A stretch of DNA of 64,000 bases, taken from Candidatus Paceibacterota bacterium. Its GTDB lineage: Bacteria; Verrucomicrobiota; Verrucomicrobiia; Limisphaerales; UBA8199. Location of the stretch: NCBI GenBank assembly GCA_035452965.1, contig DAOTCE010000024.1:16799-80798 (forward strand). Reading direction: 5' to 3'. The notes beneath the pieces are model-generated. The model searched no databases. It saw nothing but the letters and a program-made list of their open reading frames with translations, and had not been told where the DNA came from. The position numbers and the translations under genes are program-made. This document shows, one piece after another, positions 45,250 to 54,603 of the stretch; position 1 is the first letter of the stretch; each line of letters starts with the position of its first letter.

Positions 45250-46287
45250 ATGGACAAATCAAGGCTTGAATGGAAGGTCGGCTTGTTCGTTTTCATTGGC
45301 TTGGCGCTGCTGGCCGTGCTGCTGCTCCAGTTCAGCAAAGGCGCCAGCTTTTTCCGTCCGACTTACGACCTGCTCCTCCGCGCCCCCACGGTTGGGGGAT
45401 TGAAGGTGCGCGCCCAGGTGCTGATGTCTGGGATTCAAGTGGGTCATGTCTCCGACATGCAGTTGGATCCAGGCGGTACGAACGTCATTATTACCCTGCG
45501 CATTCACCAGCGGTACAAGATCTTCAAGGACGCCCGCTTTGCAATTGATCAGTCTGGCTTCCTCGGGGACCAATACGTTGCCATCCTGCCGACGGAGAAC
45601 CAGGGCCCCGTCTTTGCGCCCGGGGACGAAGCCAGGGTAGAATCGCCGCTCGACCTCCAGGAAGTGGCACGCTCGGTCGCCGAGTTTCTGAAGCACATCG
45701 GCTCCACCGCCACGAATGTCAGCGAGGTGCTGAGCAATGCCCGGAGCACATTCCTCAGTGGGAAATCGCTGACAAACCTCGCCGAGACCATCGCCAACGT
45801 TAATCTTGCCTCCGCGCGCTCCGTGACGGCTATGAGCAATGTCCAAGCTCTCGTGGAGATTAACAGCAATGCCATCACCCACGCAGCCAACAACCTCTTG
45901 GTCTTCTCGCAACAGGCCACCCAGGTCGCCAGCGCGGCGCGCGAGCTTCTCACCACCAACTCCCCCGCCATCAACTCGACTGTCGCGGCGATCGAAGCCT
46001 CGGCTGCCAATATCCATGCCTCTTCTATCACCCTGAGCAACCTGATCGAGGGTGTGCAGGAGGGCAGGGGATTGGCTGGGAAATTACTGGTAGACGACAC
46101 TCTTGCAAACGAGATTTCACAGATTGCCAACAACCTAACCATCGCGACCAGTAACCTGAGCGTGACGACCAGCAACCTGAATCGCCGGGGTCTCTGGGGC
46201 ATTCTGTGGAGACAGAAGCCGCCCCGGACCAACGCCCCGGTGCCGGGCCGAGGGTCGTTGACATCGCCAAAGAATCCGTATAGTTGA
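45250..46287 (+). CDS. mlaD: MlaD-family (MCE domain) lipid-binding protein
   Basis: A 345-residue protein with one N-terminal membrane helix (VGLFVFIGLALLAVLLLQFS). An MCE domain follows (about 40-120; PTVGGLKVRAQVLMSGIQVG, FLGDQYVAILPT). A long Asn/Ser/Ala/Thr-rich helical region (about 150-310) may form a coiled extension across the periplasm. It is longer than E. coli MlaD (about 183 residues), nearer to long MCE proteins that form tubes. The start is the ATG at 45250, one base after the mlaF stop. It gives the substrate-binding ring of the Mla transporter. Confidence 0.9.
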   Translation: MDKSRLEWKVGLFVFIGLALLAVLLLQFSKGASFFRPTYDLLLRAPTVGGLKVRAQVLMSGIQVGHVSDMQLDPGGTNVIITLRIHQRYKIFKDARFAIDQSGFLGDQYVAILPTENQGPVFAPGDEARVESPLDLQEVARSVAEFLKHIGSTATNVSEVLSNARSTFLSGKSLTNLAETIANVNLASARSVTAMSNVQALVEINSNAITHAANNLLVFSQQATQVASAARELLTTNSPAINSTVAAIEASAANIHASSITLSNLIEGVQEGRGLAGKLLVDDTLANEISQIANNLTIATSNLSVTTSNLNRRGLWGILWRQKPPRTNAPVPGRGSLTSPKNPYS

Positions 46288-46294
46288 TTGGGTT

Positions 46295-47308
46295 ATGGCG
46301 TTGTGGGTCATTCGTATTCTATTCCTAGCCCTCTGCACGGGTGGCGGATATGCGATTAGCCAAGTGCGGCCCGAGTGGCTCGCCCATCCCTTCCTGTTCC
46401 TGGTCGCGGGCTTTGGTTTCGGGTGGCTCATGATTGCTATAGACGAAATGCTGAAGGGCTTTTCGCTCCGCGCCTTCTCCGCCACGACCTTCGGCCTGCT
46501 CCTGGGCACTGTCGTTGCTCTGCTCATTGACCACTCCGGCCTGTTCGGTGACCCGAAGGACGCCGCCCCCCATCGCCAAGTGGTTCGCATGGCGCTCTTC
46601 GTCGGCTTCGGCTATATCGGCATGGTGCTGGCCATGCGCAGCAACAAAGAAGACTTCTCCCTCATCATCCCTTACATCCGATTCGCGCCCCAGAACAAAC
46701 CTGACAATCTGTTGTTGCTGGATACGAGCGTCATTGTAGATGGCCGCATCGCCGACCTGATCGAGGCCAACGTCATCGAGGGCCTGATTGTCGTGCCGCG
46801 CTTTGTGCTGAAAGAGCTCCAACAAATCGCCGATTCTAATGACACCATCAAGCGCGCCCGCGGCCGGCGCGGCCTCGATGTTCTCAATCGCATCCAGCGC
46901 AACACGCGCAATGAAGTCAAAATCCACGACGGCGACTTCCCGGACGAGGAGGGGGTGGATGGCAAGCTGGTGCGTCTGGCGCGCAACCTCCGTGCAAAGC
47001 TCTACACCAACGACTACAACCTGGCCAAGATCGCTGAGTTGCAGAAAGTAAACTGCGTCAATCTTCACGACCTGGCCAAGTCACTCCGCACTGTCCTGTT
47101 GCCGGGCGAGACGCTCTCCCTGCGCATTGTGCGCGAGGGCAAGGACAAGGGTCAAGGCGTGGGTTATTTGCCGGACGGCACAATGGTCGTGGTGAACAAC
47201 GCCCAGAACGCTGTCGGCCAGCAGGTCGAGGCACAGGTCCAAAGCCAGCTCCAAACCGGCGCGGGCGTCATCGTCTTTGCCGACCTCAAACAGCCGTCAA
47301 CAGCGTAG
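46295..47308 (+). CDS. PIN/TRAM-domain membrane protein (YacL-like)
   Basis: A 337-residue protein with four N-terminal membrane segments (about 1-110). A PIN nuclease-fold domain follows (about 145-265; LLLDTSVIVDGRIADLIEAN with the first acidic residue, RARGRRGLDVLNRI, KLYTNDYNLAKIAEL with a later acidic residue). A C-terminal TRAM domain (about 275-335; LRIVREGKDKGQGVGYLPDG) is of the RNA-binding type. This matches Bacillus YacL. It is a probable membrane-anchored ribonuclease; the target is unknown. It follows mlaD by 7 bp and may be co-transcribed with the Mla genes. Confidence 0.92.
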   Translation: MALWVIRILFLALCTGGGYAISQVRPEWLAHPFLFLVAGFGFGWLMIAIDEMLKGFSLRAFSATTFGLLLGTVVALLIDHSGLFGDPKDAAPHRQVVRMALFVGFGYIGMVLAMRSNKEDFSLIIPYIRFAPQNKPDNLLLLDTSVIVDGRIADLIEANVIEGLIVVPRFVLKELQQIADSNDTIKRARGRRGLDVLNRIQRNTRNEVKIHDGDFPDEEGVDGKLVRLARNLRAKLYTNDYNLAKIAELQKVNCVNLHDLAKSLRTVLLPGETLSLRIVREGKDKGQGVGYLPDGTMVVVNNAQNAVGQQVEAQVQSQLQTGAGVIVFADLKQPSTA

Positions 47309-47319
47309 GCTACTCTCCC

Positions 47320-47556
47320 ATGTCACTCGTCACCGTCGCCAGCGCTTTTAATCCAGCCGAGGCTCAGCTCACCCGTGCGCGTCTGGAAGCCGCCGGCTTC
47401 CACGCCGTCGTGTCGCATGAACTCTCTGCGCTAAGCCTCGACGGCTACGCGCTGGCCGCGGGCGGAATTCTCGTGCAAGTGCCGGCAGCGGAAGCCAAGG
47501 ACGCACAGGAATTCCTCGCGTCCGATACCCCTCCTGATGAGTCCGCGCAAAACTAA
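47320..47556 (+). CDS. DUF2007-family small protein
   Basis: A 78-residue protein beginning MSLVTVASAFNPAEAQLTRA, matching the DUF2007 (putative signal-transducing) family: a small ferredoxin-like alpha/beta fold. The middle reads GFHAVVSHELSALSLDGYAL, and the end LVQVPAAEAKDAQEFLASD is also typical. The function is unknown. Its 3' end overlaps the next gene by 20 bp in another frame, which suggests coupled translation. Confidence 0.85.
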   Translation: MSLVTVASAFNPAEAQLTRARLEAAGFHAVVSHELSALSLDGYALAAGGILVQVPAAEAKDAQEFLASDTPPDESAQN

Positions 47557-48916
47557 ACTCCTTACCCAACTCAAACGCATCCTGCCGCCGGGCGAAATTA
47601 CCTTCGCCGACGCCGCACTATCGGAGCACGCGGGCGATAAATGGTTCGCCGCCCACAAACCCGATGCCGTTGTGCTGCCCCGCAGCAGCCGGTCCGTCGC
47701 AGCAGCCCTGCGTTTCGCAAACCGTCATCGCATCCCTGTCACCCCGCGCGGCGCGGGGCACGGCTATGTGGGCGGTTGCGTGCCGGTACGCGGCGGAATC
47801 GTGTTGTCGCTGGCGCGCATGAACCGCATCAAGGAGATCAACGCGGCGGACTTCGTCGCCGTCGTCCAACCCGGTGTCAATACCGCCAGGCTGCAGCAAA
47901 CAGTCGAGAAGCTCGGCCTGTTCTACCCGCCCGACCCGGCCAGCCGCGCCGACAACTTCATTGGCGGCAACATCGTCACCAACGCCGGCGGTCCGCGTTG
48001 CCTCAAGTACGGCGTCACCCGAGATTACGTTCTGGGCCTGGAAGTCGTTCTGGCCGACGGCACCGTGCTCCGCCTCGGCGGTCGCACGCACAAGAATAAA
48101 ACCGGCTTCGAATTGCACCGGTTGTTCGTCGGCTCCGAGGGCCTGCTGGGCATCGTCACCGAGGCTTCCCTCAAGCTGCTGCCACTCCCGCCTTACCGCG
48201 CCTGCCTGGCCGTCGGTTTCGGGTCCATGCGCGCCGCAGTTCGCTCGCTGCACGCCATTCTCGCCGCCGGGTTCCTGCCCGCCGCACTTGAACTGGCTGA
48301 TTCCTTCACGCTAGCGGCCGCCTTCAAGCGTACCGGAAGCGGACGCCTTCGGGGGTGCCGCGCTCACCTGATTGTAGAATTGGACGGCCAGCAGCGCTCC
48401 GTTCGCGGGGAAATCCGCCAACTCCGCGCTATCCTTGCCCCCCAGCAACCCCTCTTCGTTGAAACTGGCCTGGGCGCTGCTCAATGCGAAGCTGTCTGGC
48501 AAATCCGCCGCGAATTCTCCTACGCGCTGCGCGACACCGGACTCACCAAACTCAACGAGGACATCGTCGTGCCGCGCGGGCGCCTGGAAGACCTGTTCGA
48601 CTTCGCCGCCCGCCTGCAGCGCAAGCACGGCCTTTCAGTCGCCTGCTTCGGCCACGCCGGCGACGGCAACATCCACACCAACGTCATGGTGGACTTCAAC
48701 CAACCCGGCGCCAAACGTCGCAGCCAGGCCGTGCTGGACGAACTCTTCGCCCAGGTCATCGGTTGGGGTGGCGCGATTACCGGCGAGCACGGCATCGGCC
48801 TGGCCAAGCGGCGCTGGTGGCCGCGGGCCGTCCCGCCAGAGGTCCGCGCCTTCCATCGTGCGATCAAGCACGCCCTCGACCCGGGCGGCATCCTCAACCC
48901 CGGCAAGTTTGTCTGA
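47537..48916 (+). CDS. FAD-linked oxidase, glycolate/D-lactate dehydrogenase (GlcD)-like
   Basis: A 459-residue flavoprotein of the FAD_binding_4/FAD-oxidase_C family. FAD-binding segments are VTPRGAGHGYVGGCVPVRGG and GGNIVTNAGGPRCLKYGVTR; the C-terminal catalytic part has CFGHAGDGNIHTNVMVDFN and ITGEHGIGLAKRRWW. It likely oxidises a 2-hydroxyacid such as glycolate or D-lactate and passes electrons to quinone or an iron-sulfur partner. No GlcE or GlcF gene is adjacent. The ATG at 47537 lies inside the end of the DUF2007 gene. The exact substrate is open. Confidence 0.92.
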   Translation: MSPRKTKLLTQLKRILPPGEITFADAALSEHAGDKWFAAHKPDAVVLPRSSRSVAAALRFANRHRIPVTPRGAGHGYVGGCVPVRGGIVLSLARMNRIKEINAADFVAVVQPGVNTARLQQTVEKLGLFYPPDPASRADNFIGGNIVTNAGGPRCLKYGVTRDYVLGLEVVLADGTVLRLGGRTHKNKTGFELHRLFVGSEGLLGIVTEASLKLLPLPPYRACLAVGFGSMRAAVRSLHAILAAGFLPAALELADSFTLAAAFKRTGSGRLRGCRAHLIVELDGQQRSVRGEIRQLRAILAPQQPLFVETGLGAAQCEAVWQIRREFSYALRDTGLTKLNEDIVVPRGRLEDLFDFAARLQRKHGLSVACFGHAGDGNIHTNVMVDFNQPGAKRRSQAVLDELFAQVIGWGGAITGEHGIGLAKRRWWPRAVPPEVRAFHRAIKHALDPGGILNPGKFV

Positions 48917-49007
48917 TCGCGTGCAAAAGTCCTCGATCGCAGGCCGATGATGGGCCTGGCGGGCGAGTGACAGAGAGCCCGACGTGGTTCAGCCTCTGTC
49001 TCATAGC

Positions 49008-49715
49008 CTATCCAGCCGTCTCGCTGCCTACCAGGACGACAAATTCTCCCTTTAACGAGCGTCGCTGCAGCAGCGTCAGCAGGTCGGCCGGTTTGCCGCG
49101 GAGGTACTCCTCGAACTTCTTGGTCAGCTCGCGCGCCAGAACGACCTGGCGCGCGGGGAACACTTCGTTCAGTTCAACCAGCAGCTTCTCGATGCGGTAA
49201 GGCGATTCGTAGAAGACTAGCGTCCCGGCGATGCCCTGTAGCCGCTCCAGTTCTCGGCGGCGCTGACCTGACTTGTGAGGCAGGAAGCCGATGAAGTGGA
49301 GCTCGTCGGTCGGGAGCCCGCTGGCAGTCAGGGCCGCGACCAGCGCGCTGGGCCCCGGCACCGGCTCGACGCGCAGGCCCGCCGTGATCGCCGCCCGCAC
49401 GACTCGCTCGCCGGGGTCGCTGATGCCCGGGCTGCCGGCGTCGCTCACCAGCGCAATCTTCTCGCCGCGCCGCAAACGGGCGATGATTTCTTCGCTCCGC
49501 CTGGCCTCGTTGAACTGGAAATAGCTCAGCAGCGGCCTGGCAATGCCGAAGTGCTTGAGCAACTGCCCCGTCCGCCGCGTGTCCTCTGCCGCTACCACAT
49601 CGCACTCTTTGAGCGTGCGCAACGCCCGCAGCGTGATGTCCTCCAGATTCCCAATCGGCGTCGCGACCAGGTAAAGGGTCCCCGGCGTCAGCGGCGGCGG
49701 AGATTGGTTCATCAT
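49008..49715 (-). CDS. rsmI: 16S rRNA (cytidine-1402-2'-O)-methyltransferase
   Basis: A 235-residue tetrapyrrole-methylase-fold enzyme that 2'-O-methylates C1402 of 16S rRNA. It starts MMNQSPPPLTPGTLYLVATP and continues GNLEDITLRALRTLKECDVV. Further family motifs are EDTRRTGQLLKHFGI, VSDAGSPGISDPGERVVRAA and PGPSALVAALTASGL. The length is shorter than E. coli RsmI (286), lacking the C-terminal domain. The start at 49715 overlaps the lpxA stop by 4 bp (ATGA), so it is tied to the lipid A genes. Confidence 0.95.
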   Translation of the reverse strand: MMNQSPPPLTPGTLYLVATPIGNLEDITLRALRTLKECDVVAAEDTRRTGQLLKHFGIARPLLSYFQFNEARRSEEIIARLRRGEKIALVSDAGSPGISDPGERVVRAAITAGLRVEPVPGPSALVAALTASGLPTDELHFIGFLPHKSGQRRRELERLQGIAGTLVFYESPYRIEKLLVELNEVFPARQVVLARELTKKFEEYLRGKPADLLTLLQRRSLKGEFVVLVGSETAG

Positions 49716-50509
49716 CCCTTTCCTGCCTTGTTCCTTCCGGGTTCCTGCTTCGTGATCCCCCGTTCGCTCGCCCGAACGAATTGGACCAGGTGCTTGATCT
49801 CGGGCAGGGGAGGCAATTCGCTTTCGATCCGCGCCAGGGCGTTGGGGGTTGTCAGGCCATCGCGGATTAGAATCTTGTAGGCTTGGCGCAACGCCGCCTG
49901 GGCCTCCTCGGATACGCCGTTTCGTTCCAGCCCCACCTTGTTGACGGCCCGGGCCTCGGCCGGATTGCCATCTACAATCATGTAAGGAGGCACGTCCTGC
50001 ACCACTTTGGCGCAGCCGGCTATGAGCGCCATCGTCCCAATCCGGCAGAACTGGTGCACGGCCGACAGGCCCCCCAACAGCGCGCAATCCTCCACTATCA
50101 CATGCCCGGCCAGCGCCGCCATGGAGATGATAACGCGGTTGCCGATCACGACGTTGTGGCCGATATGGCTGCTGGCCAGTATGTTGTTATGCGATCCGAT
50201 GACGGTCGCCTCGCCGTCGCCGGTGGCGCTGTGGATGGTCACACACTCGCGGATGGTGTTATGGTCGCCAATCTCGGTGCGCGTCACACCGCCTTTCCAT
50301 TTCAAATCCTGCGTTTTGAGGCCAATGCTCGCGAAGGGGTAAATCTCGTTCTCACGGCCCAGGCGCGTGTGGCCGTCAATCACCACGTGCGAGCGCAGCC
50401 GGCACCCCGGCCCCAGCTCGACATGCTCCCCGATGAGGCAATACGGCCCGATATCGCAGTCGGCCCCGATCCGCGCCTGGGGATGGATAATCGCCGTTGG
50501 ATGGACCAT
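49712..50509 (-). CDS. lpxA: UDP-N-acetylglucosamine acyltransferase
   Basis: A 265-residue left-handed beta-helix acyltransferase, the first enzyme of lipid A synthesis. It begins MVHPTAIIHPQARIGADCDI with hexapeptide repeats, and has the catalytic-region segment IGSHNNILASSHIGHNVVIG and AGHVIVEDCALLGGLSAVHQ. The C-terminal helical domain (about 190-265) is present. Length is normal (E. coli 262). It lies 11 bp after lpxC-fabZ and overlaps rsmI. This shows a lipopolysaccharide-bearing outer membrane. Confidence 0.96.
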   Translation of the reverse strand: MVHPTAIIHPQARIGADCDIGPYCLIGEHVELGPGCRLRSHVVIDGHTRLGRENEIYPFASIGLKTQDLKWKGGVTRTEIGDHNTIRECVTIHSATGDGEATVIGSHNNILASSHIGHNVVIGNRVIISMAALAGHVIVEDCALLGGLSAVHQFCRIGTMALIAGCAKVVQDVPPYMIVDGNPAEARAVNKVGLERNGVSEEAQAALRQAYKILIRDGLTTPNALARIESELPPLPEIKHLVQFVRASERGITKQEPGRNKAGKG

Positions 50510-50520
50510 GTCGCCGCCCC

Positions 50521-51876
50521 TTAAGATTCCACGAGCATGAAGGTTACGGCAGCTTCGCTGACGACCTCACCTTGCACTTTACACACGCCTTTGGCCTTGC
50601 CGATCTTGCCGCGCATCTTGGTCAACTCCACCTCAATTACCAGCACATCGCCCGGGAGCACCGGCTTGCGCCACTTCACATCCTCGGCGGACATAAAGTA
50701 GGCGATCTTGCCGGCGTTCTCCGCGCTTTTGAGCATCACAATGCCGGCCACCTGCGCCATGGCCTCCAGTTGCAGAACGCCCGGCATTACCGGGTGCCCG
50801 GGAAAATGCCCCTGAAAATAGGCCTCGTTGACGGTGACATTCTTGATGCCGACGATTCTGTTGCCTTCAATCTTGGCCACGCGATCCACCATCAGGAACG
50901 GATAGCGATGCGGCAACAACTTCATCACGCCCTGAATATCCAAGGCGCCATCCTGCGCCTGCGTTTCATCGAGCGCACCCTTGGAGGGTAATGGGGCTTT
51001 CGGAGCGGCGGGTGGCGGGGAAAACGCCTGCGCTGCAACCAGAGGCCTGCGCATTTGCGCCAGGATACGCCGCACCAGCTCGCAGTTCGCCGCGTGACTG
51101 GGCTTGACCGCGATGACATGCCCGCGCAGCGGCCGGCCCACCAGGGAGAGATCGCCCAGAATGTCCAGCATCTTGTGCCGGACAAACTCGTCCGGATAGC
51201 GCAGCGGCTCGGTGGTGAGCACCGCATCGTCGCGAATCACCACGGCGTTCTCCAGGCTGCCGCCCTTGATCAGGCCGTTCTTGATCAGGTATTCGATCTC
51301 TTCATAAAAGCCGAACGTGCGGGCGTGGGCTAATTCACGCTCCCAGGTGGCCGGCGAAAGCTCGACGCTGTAGTACTGGGTAAACCGTCCCTGGCTGTCG
51401 GCGCTGGTGCATGAGAGCTTCAACGTTTCGTCTGGGAAGAGGGTCATGACCGTCTCCCCCATCTCCAATTGAATCGGCGCTGTGACCATGTACGGGTCCC
51501 GGCGCTCGTCCTGAGGCACAATGCCGGCCTCCCGGATCATCCGGCAATATTCGCGTGCGCTGCCATCGGCGATAGGCGGCTCATTGGAATCCAGTTCAAC
51601 AATGGCGTTGTCAATGCCATACCCGGCGAAACTGGCCAGGACGTGCTCAACGGTGTGCACCCGCGTGTTTCCTTTGGCCAAGGTTGTCGCCCGATTATTC
51701 TCGACGATGTTCTCCGCGCGCGCCTCGATCTCCGGCTTGCCCTCCAGGTCCACCCGGCGAAAGCGAATGCCTGTGTTGGGCGGAGCGGGGAGAAACGTCA
51801 TGGTGACCCGGTTGCCGCTGTGCAACCCGATCCCGGAATAGCTCGCAGAGCCGTTTAGTGTTTGCTGCTGTACCAC
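50521..51876 (-). CDS. Bifunctional LpxC deacetylase / FabZ dehydratase fusion
   Basis: A 451-residue natural fusion. Residues 1 to about 285 are LpxC, the zinc deacetylase of lipid A synthesis, with VHTVEHVLASFAGYGIDNAI, the Zn/catalytic motif RHKMLDILGDLSLVG and a conserved His in KPSHAANCEL. A Pro/Ala-rich linker (about 287-312) joins it to FabZ, the (3R)-hydroxyacyl-ACP dehydratase (about 313-451), with LLPHRYPFLMVDRV and GHFPGHPVMPGVLQLEAMAQ. Both active sites look complete. Similar fusions are known in Bacteroidota and some Verrucomicrobiota. It links supply of hydroxyacyl chains to lipid A control; lpxA follows 11 bp downstream. Confidence 0.96.
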   Translation of the reverse strand: MVQQQTLNGSASYSGIGLHSGNRVTMTFLPAPPNTGIRFRRVDLEGKPEIEARAENIVENNRATTLAKGNTRVHTVEHVLASFAGYGIDNAIVELDSNEPPIADGSAREYCRMIREAGIVPQDERRDPYMVTAPIQLEMGETVMTLFPDETLKLSCTSADSQGRFTQYYSVELSPATWERELAHARTFGFYEEIEYLIKNGLIKGGSLENAVVIRDDAVLTTEPLRYPDEFVRHKMLDILGDLSLVGRPLRGHVIAVKPSHAANCELVRRILAQMRRPLVAAQAFSPPPAAPKAPLPSKGALDETQAQDGALDIQGVMKLLPHRYPFLMVDRVAKIEGNRIVGIKNVTVNEAYFQGHFPGHPVMPGVLQLEAMAQVAGIVMLKSAENAGKIAYFMSAEDVKWRKPVLPGDVLVIEVELTKMRGKIGKAKGVCKVQGEVVSEAAVTFMLVES

Positions 51877-51957
51877 GAGCGAATTAAACAGAGTGCCGCT
51901 AGCCTTGGCAAGCCGCAGATGACACCAAGCTCTCGGCCACAGCGCGAGATTTCCGGG

Positions 51958-52563
51958 TCAGCCCTTCTTAAGCTTCGCCGTCCGCGGCTTGAACAACTCC
52001 ATCTGCGGTTCCTTGAAGAAATCGTAGTTCTTGAGGATGCGAATAATCTGGAGCAGGTCGGACTTCTGGTAGTTGAGGTTGGTGGCCGTCTTGCGGACCA
52101 ACTCGGCGAGCATGGTGCGAAACGGGATTACGGCATCAATGCCTTTGGAGCGCAACAGGGCGATGCTCTCGTCGCGGGCGGCTGCGGTCTGAGGTAATGT
52201 CGGAACGACCAGGACCTTGATCGGCGTGCCCTCCTTGCCGAACGCGCGCGCTGCTAACTTGAACACTTTAGGCTCGACGAAACGGAATATTTCCGGCGAT
52301 GCCTCTAGCCGGGAGGTGCTGAAAGTTCCCGTGTGCCAGCCTTTGACAACCACAATCGCACGCTCGATGTATGGCAGGTCGTCCGAGTTCAGGATGAACG
52401 GCAGTGCCCCGGGCGCCGACTGCGGATGGGGGTTGAGGACAAAGAAGTCAATGTCGTCCTCCTCGTCACGTCGTGTTTGGCCGACATACTTGCGGTGCTG
52501 CCGGACGAGAAACTCGTGCAGTTCGAAGTACTCTCGGACGATGGTTTCGCTCACAGCGGACAT
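51958..52563 (-). CDS. Conserved protein of unknown function
   Basis: A 201-residue soluble protein I do not recognise. It starts MSAVSETIVREYFELHEFLV. It has KYVGQTRRDEEDDIDFFVLN, a segment AIVVVKGWHTGTFSTSRLEA, and a basic end KPRTAKLKKG. No signal or membrane segment is seen. The middle (about 60-140) looks alpha/beta with VVVKGW and KVLVVPTLP strands, loosely like a nuclease-like or Rossmann fold, but this is only an impression. It begins one base after the aroB stop and precedes lpxC-fabZ on the same strand, suggesting an operon. Confidence 0.75.
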   Translation of the reverse strand: MSAVSETIVREYFELHEFLVRQHRKYVGQTRRDEEDDIDFFVLNPHPQSAPGALPFILNSDDLPYIERAIVVVKGWHTGTFSTSRLEASPEIFRFVEPKVFKLAARAFGKEGTPIKVLVVPTLPQTAAARDESIALLRSKGIDAVIPFRTMLAELVRKTATNLNYQKSDLLQIIRILKNYDFFKEPQMELFKPRTAKLKKG

Positions 52564-52564
52564 A

Positions 52565-53668
52565 TTACGGGATAGGGGTTGGGGGGTGGGGGTTGAGGGC
52601 TTGATGGATCAGGGCAGTTGGAACCTGATGGCCGAACTCGACTTTGCCAATGCGCCGGGCCAGCACGAATTTGACCTTTCCGCCGCTGACTTTCTTGTCC
52701 AGACGCATGGCCGAAAGAAGCTTCCTTCGCTGCGGGATAGTCGTCTTTACTTCGGTGGGTAGTCCTGCCCGCTGGAAGAGCCGCTCGATTCGCTCGACTT
52801 CGTTTTCCGGCAACCCCAGCACCTTTGCCGAGAGCTTCGCTGCGGCGACCTGGCCGATGGCGATAGCTTCGCCGTGCAAGTATTTTCCATAATGGGAAGT
52901 GGCTTCGAGTGCGTGGCCAATGGTGTGGCCGAAGTTCAAGATGGCTCTCAAGCCGCTCTCGGTTTCATCCTGCCGAACCACCTCCGCCTTAATCTCGCAA
53001 CTCCATGCCACGACCGCCGCCAGGGAGCGCAGGTCACGTCGCAACAGCCTGGGCAGGTCACGCTCCAGGAATTCAAAGAGCGCGGAGTCGTAGATGATGC
53101 CGTATTTGATGACTTCAGAGAGGCCCGCCCGATACTCGCGCAAGGGTAATGAGGCGAGCGTGCGCAGGTCACACATCACCAGCCTCGGCTGATGAAATGC
53201 CCCGACGAGGTTCTTGCCGGATTTCAGATTTACCCCGACCTTGCCGCCGACAGAGCTGTCCACTTGCGCAAGCAGGGTGGTCGGCACCTGGATAAAGGGG
53301 AGTCCACGCAGGTAGGTGGCGGCTACGAAGCCTGCCAGATCGCCCACGACGCCCCCACCGAGCGCAACAATGAAAGACTTCCGTTCCAGTCGTCGCGCCG
53401 CCAGTTGGTGGTAGCAGATCTCAACCGTGCGAAGGCTCTTGGCAGTTTCACCGGCGGGGACAGTGATTACTTCCGCGACGAAGCCGGCCCTGGCCAACCC
53501 CCGTCTTGCGGTCTGGCCGAAGCGCGGCGCAACGTTTTGGTCGGAAATGATGGCGCAATACCGGTTCAGGCCCAGCCGCGCACACTCGCGACCCAATCGG
53601 GCGAGCAGTCCTGTCCCGATTTGGATGTCGTAGCTGCGGTTGCCAAGCGGTACCCTAACGATGCGCAC
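52565..53668 (-). CDS. aroB: 3-dehydroquinate synthase
   Basis: A 367-residue NAD+- and metal-dependent cyclase, second step of the shikimate pathway. It shows [19 protein letters not shown], the NAD-binding [20 protein letters not shown], the motif [20 protein letters not shown] and metal-ligand segments [13 protein letters not shown] and [15 protein letters not shown]. Length is normal. The start ATG at 53668 gives [18 protein letters not shown]. It is divergent from the SDR gene, 132 bp apart, and is followed by a conserved unknown gene one base after its stop. Confidence 0.97.
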   Translation of the reverse strand: MRIVRVPLGNRSYDIQIGTGLLARLGRECARLGLNRYCAIISDQNVAPRFGQTARRGLARAGFVAEVITVPAGETAKSLRTVEICYHQLAARRLERKSFIVALGGGVVGDLAGFVAATYLRGLPFIQVPTTLLAQVDSSVGGKVGVNLKSGKNLVGAFHQPRLVMCDLRTLASLPLREYRAGLSEVIKYGIIYDSALFEFLERDLPRLLRRDLRSLAAVVAWSCEIKAEVVRQDETESGLRAILNFGHTIGHALEATSHYGKYLHGEAIAIGQVAAAKLSAKVLGLPENEVERIERLFQRAGLPTEVKTTIPQRRKLLSAMRLDKKVSGGKVKFVLARRIGKVEFGHQVPTALIHQALNPHPPTPIP

Positions 53669-53800
53669 GGGCTAAGAATAGGGGTTCGGCGCGCTGTGTC
53701 AAAGATTTGCCGCCCTGGGCGGGCACGCCTCGGAATAACCACCCCACCCGGGCAAACTATTTCCTTTTGCTTCCCGGCTCGGTTACTATGCTGGCCGCCA

Positions 53801-54598
53801 ATGAACCTGGTTGCCCTGATCACTGGCGCTTCTCGCGGCATTGGCCGCGGTATTGCGCTGGAGTTGGCAAAGCGTGGCTGGGACTTGGTTATCAACTACG
53901 CGAGCAATACCGCTGCAGCACGCCAAACCGCCTCGGATTGCCTCTCAGCCGCACGGACTGCAGGCCAGACCATCCGGGCAGAGACCTGCCAGGCCAACAT
54001 TGCGCAAAAGGCTGACCGCGAGGAACTAGTCAGGTTCACCAGGGATAGGCTGGGAAGACTGGACATGCTTGTGAACAATGCCGGCGTGGCGCCTGGCGCC
54101 CGTGCCGACATTCTCGAGGCGAGCGAGGAGAGCTTTGATCGCCTTATCAACATCAATCTTAAGGCGCCTTACTTCCTTACGCAGTTAGCGGCCAGGTGGA
54201 TGATCGAACAGGGCAGGGCAGGAGGGCCGCCCGCCTGCTTTCGACCCAAGATCATCACAATCTCCTCCGTTAGCGCCTACACGGCATCCACCAATCGGGG
54301 TGACTACTGCCTTGCGAAGGCTGGCCTGTCAATGCTCACAGCGCTATATGCGGCGCGTCTGGCCGAACATGGCATTAACGTCTATGAGATCCGGCCCGGC
54401 GTCATCCGCACGGACATGACTGGCCCGGTAAAGGAAAAGTATGACCGGCTCATCGCGGAGGGGTTGACCCCTATCGGGCGTTGGGGCACCCCAGAAGACG
54501 TAGGCAAAGCCGTTGCCGCCGTTGCTGAGGATCTGCTGCCCTTCAGCACCGGCGAAGTGATAAACGTGGATGGCGGCTTTCATCTGCGGAGACTCTGA
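53801..54598 (+). CDS. Short-chain dehydrogenase/reductase (FabG/KduD-like)
   Basis: A 265-residue classical SDR. The NAD(P) motif is [27 protein letters not shown] and the catalytic Ser and Tyr-x-x-x-Lys are in [20 protein letters not shown]. The C-terminal [10 protein letters not shown] is typical. The start is the ATG at 53801; a longer in-frame ORF runs antisense to aroB and is not real. A GH88 hydrolase gene follows 5 bp downstream. That context suggests it reduces an unsaturated-uronate product (KduD-like), rather than acting in fatty acid synthesis, but both remain possible. Confidence 0.88.
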   Translation: MNLVALITGASRGIGRGIALELAKRGWDLVINYASNTAAARQTASDCLSAARTAGQTIRAETCQANIAQKADREELVRFTRDRLGRLDMLVNNAGVAPGARADILEASEESFDRLININLKAPYFLTQLAARWMIEQGRAGGPPACFRPKIITISSVSAYTASTNRGDYCLAKAGLSMLTALYAARLAEHGINVYEIRPGVIRTDMTGPVKEKYDRLIAEGLTPIGRWGTPEDVGKAVAAVAEDLLPFSTGEVINVDGGFHLRRL

Positions 54599-54603
54599 TA
54601 TCC

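Noticed and set aside
53192..53800. Long N-terminal extension of the SDR gene
   Set aside because: It is antisense to aroB and lacks homology; the NAD-binding motif begins directly after the ATG at 53801.
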